A stretch of DNA of 64,000 nt from Pararge aegeria (lineage: Eukaryota > Arthropoda > Insecta > Lepidoptera > Nymphalidae). The DNA is taken from contig NC_053187.1 in the NCBI RefSeq assembly GCF_905163445.1, positions 9,362,001-9,426,000 of the forward strand, read 5' to 3'. The position numbers were made by a program, and so were the translations under genes. The notes below the pieces were generated by a model that was given only the letters and a program-made list of their open reading frames with translations, was not told the DNA's origin and ran no database searches. Positions 10,353 to 22,340 of the stretch are shown here, piece after piece (position 1 is the first letter of the stretch; each line of letters opens with the position of its first letter).

Positions 10353-11541
10353 AAAGACTCTCAAAAGCTGGCATCAAAATTCAATAATTCAAAAAATATA
10401 GTAAACCACCTAACTGAAAAACGTTGTGACTTCTAACGTTTAAATTTTCCATTTTTACGTTTCCCTTTGCTACGATTAATTTATGAAGTTGGTTTATGAA
10501 AATAATAATATCATTTTTCTTACGTTAAGAAGTTTTTCAAATGCTATCTGTAAATTTTATCTTTAGATATACACGGTTGTGTATCTACGTGATATTTTAA
10601 AGCGACCGTAAATTATAAAATGTGTGATTACAATAACGTAGATGATAATCAAGATACAAAGAGTTTTCTTTAAAAATATAATCAATCAGAGAGCAAAATA
10701 ATATCTTATCTTCCGATGTAGCTACATTAATCCCTAATGTGAACGATGTCTTTGATTTTACAACGCACACATATTCGAACTTTGAAAACAAACATCATTC
10801 AGTCAACATCTCTTAAAGCATGCTAAGGTGTCGACAGAGCGTATTTTGAAGCAAGTACATGTTGTGTTCAGTATAAAGAGATATAATATACATTCATATT
10901 AGGTCAGTGTATACACTACACAAAATTGCTTGGATGTCGCGGATTATAGCAAATTAATAATAAGTAAAGGTTGTCCGCGTTTTTCGTCACCGTCGAACCG
11001 TTTGTTATCCTGGGACAAAAAGTAGAACGTAAGTTTTTTTAACCAACTAAATGCCGAAAATCAAGATGATAGGACTGATTTGGTTGATTGTTTGGTTGGA
11101 CACATATTCGCATTTATATAAATATATTTGTAAGGATTATGTTCATTTTGTACTATTTATCAATCAAGGGGAGCCGAATGACATGCATCGTTTTACCCTT
11201 CAATCTAATTCTAAAATAGCACGCTTAGAGTTTATTAAATAAATTATAAATTTAGGAAAAGTTGGAAATTAAAAAAGACATTAGAGTATGTCGGAATTCT
11301 ATCTTTTCTTTTCCGAAATGAAAACAAAGTTTATCTGGCTTCATACATACGAGTATGTATAGATGTTACGTCTAACTGAGGTCGTCTTTATGTACCTATA
11401 TTACGCAAGCTCGTTGACATACAATATAACTTGAGTAAGGAAAACTTAAACAAACATTGCAGAGTCATCTGTTAAATCTAAGTATAGGTATTTGGGTGAA
11501 ATATCCACGTTGGTATGAGATTGTTGGAGCCATGAAGTTTA
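10353..11541. other. Unique AT-rich DNA
   Basis: Short ORFs at 10597-10791 (minus) and 11051-11242 (plus) are hydrophobic, low-complexity and not credible. No other feature seen. Confidence 0.5.
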
Positions 11542-11685
11542 ACAAAATACATAAATTTGTCCGTCTTGTGCAATGAGTGAACAAGTGTATTTGGTGTTCG
11601 GCCAACTCACGTAGTCTCCTGATGCTTCGGTTCTCGTAGTTTCCTCGTTCTTATACTCTTCAAATCGCGATGCAAAACACAATAA
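11542..11685 (-). CDS. Possible small exon, unidentified
   Basis: A GC-richer minus-strand patch reads in one frame 'SRFEEYKNEETTRTEASGDY' then 'VSWPNTKYTCSLIAQDGQIY' before a TAA at 11539-11541. A T-rich tract and 'tttgaag' precede it on the minus strand, compatible with an acceptor near 11663. 'TAT/GTATTT' at the other end is a possible donor. The composition is protein-like and unlike the surrounding DNA, but it is only about 40 codons with no neighbouring exon and I recognise no domain. It could be chance. Confidence 0.25.
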
Positions 11686-14486
11686 TTATTAAAACAAGTT
11701 ATGTCTCTATAGACACGTTACTATATTTTCGGCGCGTAAGAAAATATGTGTTGCTTCCAATGAAACAACTACCTAGGTATACTAACTCAAATATTTTTAA
11801 TTGTTATATTGGTTTTATTTAATTAAAATAAAGTTCACTATTTTTCCACTTTTGTAGTCACGTCTACACGTGGCCAGTCCAATTACCGACTATACAACAT
11901 CCGAATACTGTGTTTAAATTGTATATTTTTACCTCCAACCACAGAGAATTGTTTAACCAATTACTGCGAAATGTAAGCATATAAACAACCTGTTTGTTAA
12001 AAAACAATTTCGTGAATCATGTCGGTCCCTCTATTCTCTAGAGGCAGTGAACTATTGACCCCGCGGTGTAACAACAAACTACTCGCTCAAGTGAACTCGA
12101 CCGCCCACGTGTGCACACTTTCTTAAACAGATAAAGCTGTAACCATCGTCAGGATGAAAATAAATAGCTACCAACGAACTCGGAATATATCTAGGAACTC
12201 ATCAAGCGCTTATCAAACAACCATCGTAGTAAAAGGATTATTATCAGTAAGTAGCTTGAAGCTTCTTTTGTAACATTACATGAAAACCGCCGTAAAGTGT
12301 TCATAGGATTACGTTACTAGAGTAGGACAAATATTTCTGTCAACAGTGAGCTACTTGCGATAGTAAACATTAAACAACATATATTTATTGATGAGTGTTT
12401 AAATGTTTAATTATTATGATATCGGAAAACTATCTATAAATGTGACAACCGAATAAACTAAAATAAAAAAAAATTAACTCAATAAAATTAACCGTATCTT
12501 TTATTCTGAAAGACCAACATTATATTGAATCAATTTAGAATCTATAATTTCAAAGCCTAACATAGGTTTATTAAAGTCGATATGATAAATTAAAATTTTG
12601 GTAACTTAAATGATTTCAAATTGAAATTAAAATTGATCTCAAATGAGGTACACTATAAACCTTATTCTTATTATTACCTACTTCTTATTTTGGACCACAA
12701 GCGTAACATATTTTACTAGATACAATTATAGATACGATCTTAAGGTAGTAATAAACATGAGATAGTCCCAGTTACTCTAAATAATTTATTATCATTAACA
12801 AGTTGCTCTTAATTTTTTGCTTAAAAACAATAACAAATTACAATGAGGCTGCATCGATAAAAAATAATTGAATATGAATTTCTAATTTAAAATCACTTCA
12901 ACTGTAATACCAGGATGAGCAAATATAATACTTAATTACACAATTTATTACACGCCCCCATTTATTATAATGGCTCTACACTGATAAGATCATATCAATA
13001 TACGTAGCGCATCGATTTATGTTAAGCGATCGCCTGATAACTTTAGCCAATAAATCGTACCAATTTTAAGCAACCCAAATAGTTAAGTGTAGAGATTGAG
13101 ATGCTTTCATCTAACGAGGTTTTACGTAATCAATACATGGAAATCGTAGTTATAGTCAAAATAATAAAACTCGTAAAATAAATTATTTTCTTAGTTGATT
13201 TATAAATAAATTCATGTAACTACTTTATCCATGCATAAATTTGAATAATAAAATTTAAAAAAACAATAATAAAATTAAAAAAAATGTTTTTTAACACTTT
13301 AACATGTTGATATTACAAAAATAGAATTACTGGCCTGCTTTGCAAGTTGTTTAGAAAATGATAGTCAACAAACACACAAATACACAAACACGTGCATACA
13401 ATCTCTAACGCCTAGCACGCATATGTAGTAACGTCCCATGGGTAAAAGCAATGAATTATTTGTGACAGCTAAAGATTTACAAAATCAAAGCTTAAGTATC
13501 GTATTACATTCAAATGAATACGCCCGTGTCAAGTTGTTATCATCGGAGAAAGTAGCAAAACACTACAGCCAACTTTGTATTGCGAAATGTAAATCCGCGA
13601 GTCGTGACATCATATGTACTGAATAGGGCAAAATGCTTTTGTATCTTTGATAACAGCGCGGCGGTACAAGGCACCCAAAAATGTTCGAAGTCCTACTGAA
13701 AAAACTGCATGTTAGGAACCTAAACAAACAGGAAAAACTTTAAAAGATATAATAGATAAAGCGTCTGTTTTGAAAACTTCATCTGACTTATGATATTATT
13801 GCCTTCAGAAGTATGGGTTTAAATAATACTACATAACCTTAGAACATCAAACCATGTAAATGAATAAAAAACCTGCTGTTCAAATATGTTCGTTTTATGA
13901 AATATCATAGTATTAGCTTGAAAACACGTTCTCTACATCAATAATGCAAATTATACTTAATGCTGGAGAAAACACTTGTAATTAACATCGAATATTATAA
14001 TACGAGTAACGTTCTATTAATATTTATGAGTTACAATGAGTCATGACATCGCGATCGCAATGCTGTTCGTGATGACGGTAGTTATACCTATTTGCATACC
14101 TAGTATGCTGCAGGACTTTTTTTTATTATTCTTAGTTGGTTTACCGTTATATATAGGTTCCATTACTGCAATGGTATATGTTCATAATATTCTTGAGTCA
14201 ATTATTATCTAATATTTAAGACTGGCTAAGACCCTCTGTACACTGGGCCGATGCCAGTTCAGGCTTCATCAAATTCATATCCAAACAAACTTTATTCTTG
14301 ACTATCACAGGCACATCAAGAAAGAACGATACACTGAAATATACGACCAAGCATTTGGTCTACAAATAGTACTAGCAAGATTTTTCATCTCTATCATTTA
14401 TTCTTTTTCTTTTTTTTTTATTATTATTAGTAATGCTTAAAAATAAATTAAAAAACACTATTAAAAATTTATAAAAAAAAAAAAAA
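11686..14486. other. Unique AT-rich DNA with one motif-rich patch
   Basis: Mostly A/T-rich. At 12,050-12,160 a GC-richer stretch holds 'ccgcccacgtgtgcacac' (E-box CACGTG) and 'cagataa' (GATA-type), so it may be regulatory. The 62-codon plus ORF at 13438-13626 has no recognisable domain. Confidence 0.4.
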
Positions 14487-14655
14487 ACTTCCACCCTCCG
14501 CTTGCGGGGCTTTTTAAATGCCCAAGCAACCGGTGGTCAGGGCTCCAGAGTGAGGAACCTCCTCACAATACGCGCCGTTTCAAGGACTACTGCCTTCTGT
14601 ATCCGACCCTTGACCCAACAACCAAGCGAAAGCTTCTTAAGATGTTGGTCGAACT
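14487..14655 (-). mobile_element. Non-LTR retrotransposon 3' end (C-terminus)
   Basis: The minus strand encodes a C-terminal peptide including 'IQKAVVLETARIVRRFLTLE' and ending in a TGA at 14537-14539. A short 3' UTR follows, then a homopolymer run at 14472-14487. This peptide and the 'cccaagcaaccg' UTR text match a common lepidopteran LINE C-terminus as I recall it. Endonuclease and reverse transcriptase domains are absent (5' truncated). Confidence 0.65.
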
Positions 14656-16875
14656 AGCAAGATTATTATTACTTTAAAAATTACAACTTATAATTAGTCC
14701 ATCTGCATACTTATTTTTTTTTAATCATTTGACCAACAAGGTAATATAAGATCAACGAAGCAGTCGTTAAGCGTAGCGAAATCAAATCCCTGTAACTTCC
14801 TTTTATCCTTTGAGCCTAAAAATTTTTCTGTAACAGTTTGTAAAGACAAATTTGAAAGATCCTAGGATTACGTAAACATAATATAGAGTCTTTACATACG
14901 CTTTCGGCATGAAAGACTTTGACCGCCTCAGATGTAAATCTCAAGATGTGTACGAAGAAACTTTAAGGGCGGGATCGCACTTGTAGATCGCAGGATCATT
15001 TAAGTTTCATATAAAGCTACTTTAAACTAACAGTACTGTTAAATAGAACTATGTACACATAAATAAAAAAAAGCTATAACGGATAATGATTTTATTTTTC
15101 TATTTGCCTCATCGGCCTGGTATTTAGCATGTTTGACTTCACGAATCCAGAGGTATGGTTAGGAGTTGCAGCTGCCGTCCAGAAGATACATTATAGATTA
15201 GAGAAAGTTAAAACCCACGAGCTGTTTGTTAGTAGAGTCGTTTCGTACAAACGTTTTTGTAAAAAATATTTTCATTTTCAGTAATTAAAGCTATAAAGAT
15301 AAACTTAAGAAGCGAAACGTTATCTAAATACAAAAAAAAACATGATCAAAAACGACTGAGAGAATAAAGAGTGATTGTTTAAAACACTAAAGTGTTACCA
15401 TAATTTATGATAGTTCGTTTGAATAGAGAATTTCCTTTTCTCAAACCAACTATCTTAGTAGAACCCAAATAGCTCCTTAAGTAAGCCAAAAGATTTCATG
15501 TATATAACGAACGTAACGAGATATATATACATCCAGCATTCTGATTATTGTTACTGATAACAATATATCTATTTATGGTAGTCTTAACATTTTCCCGCTC
15601 ATCAATTACCGACACGTTAATAGTTTAGATCAGATAGCTTTATATTTCAGACACGCACGTCAATTTGTAAAAAGGTCACAACGCATGCGCTTTAAATAAA
15701 CATTATAAAGGACATGGGTAATTCTCAAGTTAGTGATGCACAATCTACCAGTAGATATAGAAATGTGAGAAAAGTAATTTTGACAAAAAAACGGACTTTG
15801 TAAACAACAAGAAAGCAAAAAATTAATATATTCTACAACATTTTTAAGTGGGTGCCAGTTAAAATGTAGCAAGTTACTGTGTATAGATCATATACTTCGT
15901 CTTCCTTTTTATATCGAAGCAAGAAAAGTCCAAGTAGTTTTGTCAGTAGAAAATATTTTATTCCCCTACATTGTAAGTCGGTTAAAAATATTATTAAATA
16001 AAAATACGTGCAAAACAACTGTGGTTAGAAAACTGAACACTTGAATAAGTATGTTAATACATAATAGAACTTCTCTATTTCATCATTAAAAAATATTACA
16101 TATTCCATTGAAATAAATATTAAACCGTAGTTTACATCTATTAAAACTGGTAATAATGTTATAATTTCTAGCCCTTTAAGGGCGATAAAAAGTTTTGTCC
16201 TTCCCTCTATAATTTTTGATCTCGCCTGGCGTTCTTATCCGCTTTATTAGTCGTACGTAGCGTTTCTGCCCGTCGGTCTGGACATGGCCTTATGAATTGC
16301 ATTTAAGTTTGCACGCTGCACCTATGCGTCAACATTGACTTTCGCGGCTAACAGCCTTTCCAATACCGATGGTTATGCGTTAATAGCTATAGCCTGGAAA
16401 TAGTACAAGATTTCACCTACTGATAGACATTAGTAGATGAAACTTCGTTCTTATTAGTGGTAGGCACAGAATTCAGAACATACAGAAACCGTGTACACGA
16501 CTAATATTGAAGCTCCACTCCACTTTAGTAGCGTTTCTCGAACAGGCGGTAAGTCGCTCCATTCCATTTAACAGTTGACATCAATTATGTTCTAAACGTT
16601 TACAAAAAAATGGGGGAAATGGGAATAAGCCTTTGAGCTAGCAATATACCGCGAGTGTGAAGTGAGACGACTCTTAATTCGGTGGTAATAGGGTTACTCG
16701 AAAGAAAAGTTTTTTTTATATAACATATCCATATATATAAGATATTTCTCAAATCATTTAACAATTTCTTGTTCATTTATAAAAAAAATCCACTTTCCTG
16801 ATAAAAATGTTTTGTTTGCATTCAGTTTTGAAACTTCTCAAGGTCTTCAGTGATGATTGATATTTTTTGATTTGA
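14656..16875. other. Unique AT-rich DNA
   Basis: No recognised repeat or gene. A GC-richer patch at 16,200-16,400 shows no open frame of note. Confidence 0.5.
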
Positions 16876-16928
16876 TTTCGATAATGTTCTATAAATGATG
16901 CAAAAGTATTTATAGAACATTATCGAAA
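16876..16928. repeat. Perfect palindrome, 21-bp arms
   Basis: Arms 16876-16896 and 16908-16928 are exact reverse complements (core 'gataatgttctataaat') around an 11-nt loop. The right arm runs directly into a local direct duplication. Confidence 0.95.
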
Positions 16929-17008
16929 GCTTTGTACAGTAAAGTGACAATAGTATCCTGTCATTAAACTTTTCTTCGAAAGCTTTGCAAAGTGACAATA
17001 GTATCCTG
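16923..17008. repeat. Local direct duplication
   Basis: 'tcgaaagctttg' plus 'aagtgacaatagtatcctg' occurs at 16923-16960 and again at 16976-17008. The first copy has five extra bases between the two blocks. Confidence 0.9.
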
Positions 17009-17682
17009 GTTTTTTCCGAATTTGATTTAGTTATTATCGATAATAAAATTTATGAAATTTTAGAGCTAAGCAATCCATCTTTTTCTTAGCTTAACGATAT
17101 ATTTAAAATATTTATTAAAGCAGCAATTTAGTACATCTATAGGTAATTCCTCTACTACATTCTTAGCGACAATAATAAAACATTATCAGATTGTAAGGAA
17201 AAAAATACTGAACTGAAAAGAAGTTGATGGTAAAAACAAATAAATATAATATAGGTGTATCGTAAATCAATCATAGAACTCAAATAAAAATTGATGCTAT
17301 AAAACTAGATCATAATATACATATAATATATCAGTGTCAACCAGATGACAAAATATGAATGGACATAATTGACAAGTGAGTTACTATGATTATCCTTTTT
17401 TGCGCATTAAATATAAATTATTCTTTGCGTGTAAAATTATAAAAACCATCGACTGGCTTGGTATAAGTAACAGTGAACTTCCATCAGGTGATAAATTATG
17501 GTTCGTCAATAATTTAATATCATTATCGCTTCGAAAGCATTTTGTACACATTTTTAACCTTACGTTGGGTCAGGCTTTTAAATACCTATGGTTCTTTAAC
17601 ACAGATATAATTATAAAGATAGGCGTATCCAGAAGTGGCAATGAGGTGGACTTTCGTTTTAGTAAAAACACATTATAACGTT
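17009..17682. other. AT-rich DNA, 100-codon ORF not credited
   Basis: A plus ORF at 17376-17678 is the longest outside repeats in this part. Its translation is hydrophobic and aromatic-rich with no motif, as expected by chance at this base composition. Confidence 0.5.
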
Positions 17683-17840
17683 ACTAGCTGTTGCCCTCGT
17701 TTATAGTTTTTGTTATAAATCACGTGAGAGCTTTTGTTTTCCTCAGATAAAATGCAGTCCCTCCGTCCTTTAAGCTAACTCTATGCCAAAAAGCAAGTCG
17801 ATTGCTTGCTTAGTTAGGTTGTGAATGATGGATAAACAAC
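17683..17840 (+). mobile_element. CTAG-type element
   Basis: 'actagctgttgccctcgt', 'aatcacgtgagagcttttg' and 'aagctaactctatgccaaa' match the element also seen at 63095 and, in the opposite sense of its ends, at 7838. Confidence 0.6.
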
Positions 17841-18236
17841 TAAGGATACTAATAATAAATATAAGTGATGCGCCACGAAAGCAAGGAGACTGACGCAAAC
17901 GTCATCCCTGCAACTACAAACACTTCGAAAAGTGTACGAAAAAGAGGACTAATATGGCATGAGAATGCAATAAAGCTTATTCACTCAGCGGATGTTAAGG
18001 AGCCATATTTAGAGTATGTTTACGTGGTCGAATAAGATTTAGTAAAAACTATTCAAAAATCATGTCAAAAAGTATTTGTCATACACAATAATATTGTATT
18101 GTATTTTCCGCTAGGCAATAGCTTAACATTGGACTTTTTTTCGTCTGAAAACTCTCAGTGCATGAAGGCCTATATCTTCACACAAGGCGCGTCACCAGTA
18201 GTACTCAAAAAATGCACAGAGTCATTTAGCGGGTAA
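17841..18236. other. Unique DNA
   Basis: No feature recognised. Confidence 0.5.
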
Positions 18237-18605
18237 CGGGGAGAGCTATGCTCAGAGTAGCTCGCACGTGATAAATTCGGAAATCGGACATCTGTAGAAG
18301 AATCGGATCTACCGATATAGACACCGAGATACCGAGATACCGACATACCGAGTTGCGAAGCTAAAGTGGCAAAGGGCGAGGCACGTATCACGGAGGACAT
18401 ATGGATGTTGGGGTCGCATGGTGCTACAGTGTAAACAGTGAGCAGCCTTAATGGACCCCCCCACTGGGTGAACAGACGACATCAAATTAGTCACATTGAC
18501 CCGTTGGACTCATGCAGCACATATTATACATACAACCTAGAGTCCAGTCCTTACAACCCATGTCCAGCAATGGACGTCTGTCGGTTGAAAAAATAATGAT
18601 GTTGA
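18237..18605 (+). mobile_element. RTE-type LINE C-terminal fragment
   Basis: The plus strand reads 'AMLRVAR', then after frameshifts and stops 'RVAKLKWQRARHVSRRTYG', then 'DDIK' and 'PAMDVCRL'. This is the C-terminal end typical of lepidopteran endonuclease/reverse-transcriptase RTE elements ('LKWQWAGH..RR' and 'QQWTS' motifs in related copies at 30415 and 58140). It ends near 'tgtcggttgaaaaaataatga'. Not functional. Confidence 0.75.
18319..18352. repeat. 8-bp minisatellite inside LINE
   Basis: About four units of ACCGAGAT-like sequence in tandem. Absent from the equivalent place at 30420, so it expanded after insertion of this copy. Confidence 0.75.
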
Positions 18606-20214
18606 CGTTATTTTGCAACGTATTTTACAATGGGTCACTTTAACATCTGTGTTACTACTAGTAAACAATGCAACGCAGAAAATAGCAATATCGAAGCGCG
18701 CTCCATCATACCGTATCTAATAATTTCGTAGAAATTCCCTTTATCGCTCGGCGCGTATAGTGCTGCGTCACTTCGAACCTTACTGAATGGGCCATGATTC
18801 ACTGCCATATATTTTTAGTATATTGCGGTATTCGTGTAATTTACTACAGAATACGATCATTCCCACGCCCGTTTATATTTAATTAGTATGATAATAACTC
18901 ACGCATACGAATGTGTGATTCAATTGGGTACAAATTAATTGACATAAAAAAGATTACACTCATTTGTATTCCTGTAATTAAAGTGAGGGCTTTTTGATAT
19001 CACATCTCGATTATTTATTTTATATCAAACTACCTGCACTCGGTCGGGCTTCATTTTTATTTTCCTATTTTTTTAGTAATATTTGATAGACCAAGCTGAT
19101 GAAAAGAGTTAGTAGAAAATCATCGCACGTGGGAACTTTGGGATAAATGATATTCAAAAAGCGAAATGCAACGTTGCTAAAAAATAACAAAACGATCCGC
19201 TGACAGCCTTTCAAGTTTTGCAAACATACGGAAGTAGGATTTTTTTATGCACTACATTTTTTTATTTGATGTCCAATTATCAACTACCTAGGCTTTGCTT
19301 AGTTATTGAGATGAAGTCATATAATATTTACGCACATTTGAAAAAATGATTCTGGTTCAAATAGGTACCAAGTCAAAATTTATTTATTTCTAGTAGCCAT
19401 ACTCTATATCTACTTATGGAAGGTTAAGTCTCTCTGTTATTAGTGACTGTTCCACCAGTTTGGAACGGTGGTAGTCTGTACCGAGATTCTACCAGCAGAC
19501 CAGCCGAGTTTCGACTGCTTCAATTTAAATCTCAATAGTAGCTTCGTATTTTTAATATATACCTAATGCTTTCTGAGAAACATCTTCTGCCCCTCCACAT
19601 GACTAGCATTCCAAAACAAGTGCCATCCGCGTAGAAAATATTGCAATAATGCGGATTTAAACAAAAGAATATTTTATTTTTTTCTTATCGTCTGGGAGTA
19701 GTGGTTCGCCCTGAAATACTCGGACGAAATAAAAATAAAGTCGTGCCCTATCGTGGCTGAGTGCCCTCTATCTGTTGGGAGTATCGTTCGGTTTTCGCAT
19801 CTTTTATTCATGGGGTCCCGATCTCACTTGTTCCCGCATTGTCTACGTGTCTGCAATTATGAAATTTATGCTTTGAGCCTTTAGGCAGATCACATTAATG
19901 GAGTGGCTGAGTCATCAGCAGGCGTGCACGAATAATCAAGGCTGTCCACTTGTACACAGTGGACTGGTGCTGATTTATTGGACTGCTATCAAGGTTGATC
20001 GATGTGTCTGGCAAATTATCGCGGCTACTACAAAAGTGTACCTTCGTTTAAAAAAATCAATAGTTCTAATTAGTTATTCGGAGTAACGAGCATAAATATA
20101 GATCTTTTCAAATACCTCATTTATCATCTGTATATTTGTTGGTATATCAATGTCTGATTGAGTGAGTTAGAAGAATGTTTAAATTTTTTTTAATCTGGTA
20201 GAAAAAATAAAGTT
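18606..20214. other. Unique DNA with one weak repeat
   Basis: 19,440-19,530 ('ccagtttggaacggtggtag', 'accgagattctaccagcag') may be a degenerate LINE UTR. Otherwise no feature. A 62-codon plus ORF at 19898-20086 is not credible. Confidence 0.45.
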
Positions 20215-20700
20215 GTACTTATTATAAAAGTGAGCGTGATTTTTATACCAAACTTTTTAAGGATTTACTTTGCTTTACTATTGTTAAGAAAACAATGCCG
20301 GTGTCCCCTATAGGAACATTTTGTTTTGATACTTAAAAATTAGGCAATCTTGGTATTAAGTTATGCTTCTCGTAAAAAAACAAAACTTTTCAAAACAAAC
20401 CCTTTCCATTAACAAGAAATCTCTGCTGGCTCTCTCTTATAGAAAAATGTAATTCGATACTCAAACCATATCGAATCTGGTATTAAGTTATGCTTCTCGT
20501 AAAATAAAAGGATTTTTTTAAACAAAACTTTTTAAAACATAGCTATAAAAAAAATATACTAGATTACTGCCCTTATAGCAAAATTGTAGCCACCTGGTAC
20601 TATATATATTATATATATTATACCTTCTTCTAAAAGTTAACAGTGATTTTTCATACAAAACTTACAAACTAAAATACTAGATTATTAGCGGTCTGTTCCT
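20215..20700. repeat. Degenerate tandem array, unit about 127 bp
   Basis: A 27-bp block starting 'tggtattaagttatgcttct' is identical at 20351-20377 and 20478-20504. Around it 'cctataggaacatt', 'cttatagaaaaatg' and 'cttatagcaaaattg' recur at similar spacing. 'caaaactttt' and 'atactagatta' recur too. This implies three or four diverged units. No coding frame. Confidence 0.75.
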
Positions 20701-21076
20701 TAGAGAGACTGTTAGGTATCTAATTAAATATCCATATGTGCTTTGCGAAATCTATAATTCATTTGCAATTACATAATATTTATGAAATGCAATAATTCTT
20801 AGATATGATCTCTGTGCTTTTGTAAGGAATAAAGCTGACGAATTGAGGTTTGACATCAATAAGTTAAATAAGCCGCTTGTGAGTGCTGCGATGTAGTAAG
20901 TGACTACCATACTTGGATGCCTTTAGTAAAAACCCTCCATAAATAACATCTACAAGTTGCATTATTGTCATATTCTACGATACGTCGCGGGAATTATATG
21001 AGTGTGTAGACATTAAAGACATAAGCCAGGCACTGGTCGCGTAATCCACGTTTATTTAGAATTCTTAAAATCAAAT
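20701..21076. other. Unique AT-rich DNA
   Basis: No feature recognised. Confidence 0.5.
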
Positions 21077-21229
21077 AAATAAATAAGTATACTACGACAA
21101 TACATACATCGCCATCTAGCCCCAAAGTAAGCGTAGCTTGTTAAATAAATAAACTTTTCAGTTGTAGGAATCGAACCCACGGCCTTGGACTCAGAAAACA
21201 GGGTCGCTGCCCACTGCGCCAGGCAGCCG
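21077..21229 (-). mobile_element. SINE-A with internal deletion
   Basis: Minus strand: head 'ctggcgcagtgggcagcgac' with its first base diverged in this copy, B-box-like 'gggttcgattcct', then straight to 'acaagctacgcttactttgg' and the (TTTA)n tail. The middle 110 bp or so of the full copy at 6882 is missing and an 'atttattta' patch is at the junction. TCAAAT flanks both ends (21071-21076 and 21230-21235), a likely target duplication, so the deleted form may itself have transposed. Confidence 0.8.
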
Positions 21230-21330
21230 TCAAATTCGACAGGAACCATTCGTTTTAGAAGTATCCTTCAATCGAGGATGCATGCTATCTTTATGCTGTC
21301 ACGAGATGTATTTCATTAGTTACAGCCGTG

Positions 21331-21420
21331 CATCATCATTTTCAGCCCATTAACATCCCACTGCTGGGCACAGGCCATAGAAGAGAAAGTTTAAGCTCCA
21401 AAGCAGGGAGACGAGTTTGA
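21331..21420 (-). repeat. Tail-X repeat, minus
   Basis: 'catcatcattttcagcccat' and 'catcccactgctgggcacag' are the reverse complement of the Tail-X 3' end. Confidence 0.7.
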
Positions 21421-21504
21421 GGTTGGCGGTGTTTATTTTTAATTGCCGCGAGAATTCTGCCTGACTGATTTGCCAGGATTTGGTAAATCTCATATGCACG
21501 CAAT

Positions 21505-21618
21505 TTCTGGGAAAAATTTCAAAATCGGTTCAGGGATTGAGCAGATCATTGGTAACAAATAAACAAACAAAAAATAAACAAGCAGAAACACTTTAGCTTT
21601 TATAAAATTAAGTATGGA
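21505..21618 (+). mobile_element. Non-autonomous element 3' part
   Basis: 'aaaatcggttcagggattga' followed by 'aacaaataaacaaac' and 'cttttataaaattaagta' is the common lepidopteran layout of this repeat class. Confidence 0.6.
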
Positions 21619-22013
21619 TCTCATTTGCAACGCTATCAACACCAATAGCAATTTGTAGTGTTCACAGTAAGCATCTTATTAAAGTAATGGTAAAGTTTAC
21701 AAGAAGCTTTTAGTAATAAAGTATGTGTATTTATTATCAAGACCTATTTACATATTCATAAAACGTAAAAAAGTTATACCCAAGTTAGTAATTAAAAGAT
21801 ACAAATGTTTACAGCAAATTGATGATGCCTTTGGGAAAAAACCTTTTGGGAATACGTCGTCGTTTTATGATATGCTACCACTTGTAAAGTTGTAAACTTT
21901 GTCGTTTGCATTGGTCATAAATCAGACATTTAATAATCCAACGCACTGTCAAGTCAATAAACTACTATTGGTCATGTCTATACAATGCGAATATTGCGTA
22001 ACATGTATTGACC

Positions 22014-22063
22014 GAATGCATTTATGCATAACATATCCGCATTTCAATAGATTTAATGGTGAA
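22014..22063. promoter_or_regulatory. Duplicated block, copy 1, POU-like sites
   Basis: 'gaatgcatttatgcataaca' then 'tccgcatttcaat', paired with a diverged copy 275 bp downstream. ATGCAT/ATGCATAA matches octamer-like homeodomain sites. A regulatory role is inference only. Confidence 0.35.
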
Positions 22064-22288
22064 GTTTGACTCTGCGGTTGAGACAGGTCGAGGAAGAAAA
22101 GCGCGACGCAGTCCGGCGACTGCGATTGTTTTGTTAAAATTTAGTCCACAATATAGATAATAATATTAACTTATTTATTAAAGTGTTTAGATAATGCTTT
22201 CCCGTGGGAAATATTGAATATTTTTAAACGTCCACAGTCGCTGTTTTCTTTAGTCAAATACCACCTTATCCTGTTTGTACAAATTGTC

Positions 22289-22340
22289 TGAATGCACTAA
22301 TGCAAAACATGTCCGCATTTCAATGAATTTAAGCGAAAAA
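22289..22340. promoter_or_regulatory. Duplicated block, copy 2
   Basis: 'tgaatgcactaatgcaaaac' then 'gtccgcatttcaatgaattt', the counterpart of 22014-22063. It carries ATGCAAA, an octamer-like site. Confidence 0.35.

Noticed and set aside
17376..17678. 100-codon plus ORF
   Set aside because: No motif, aromatic/hydrophobic composition, no splice or promoter context; expected by chance at this base composition.
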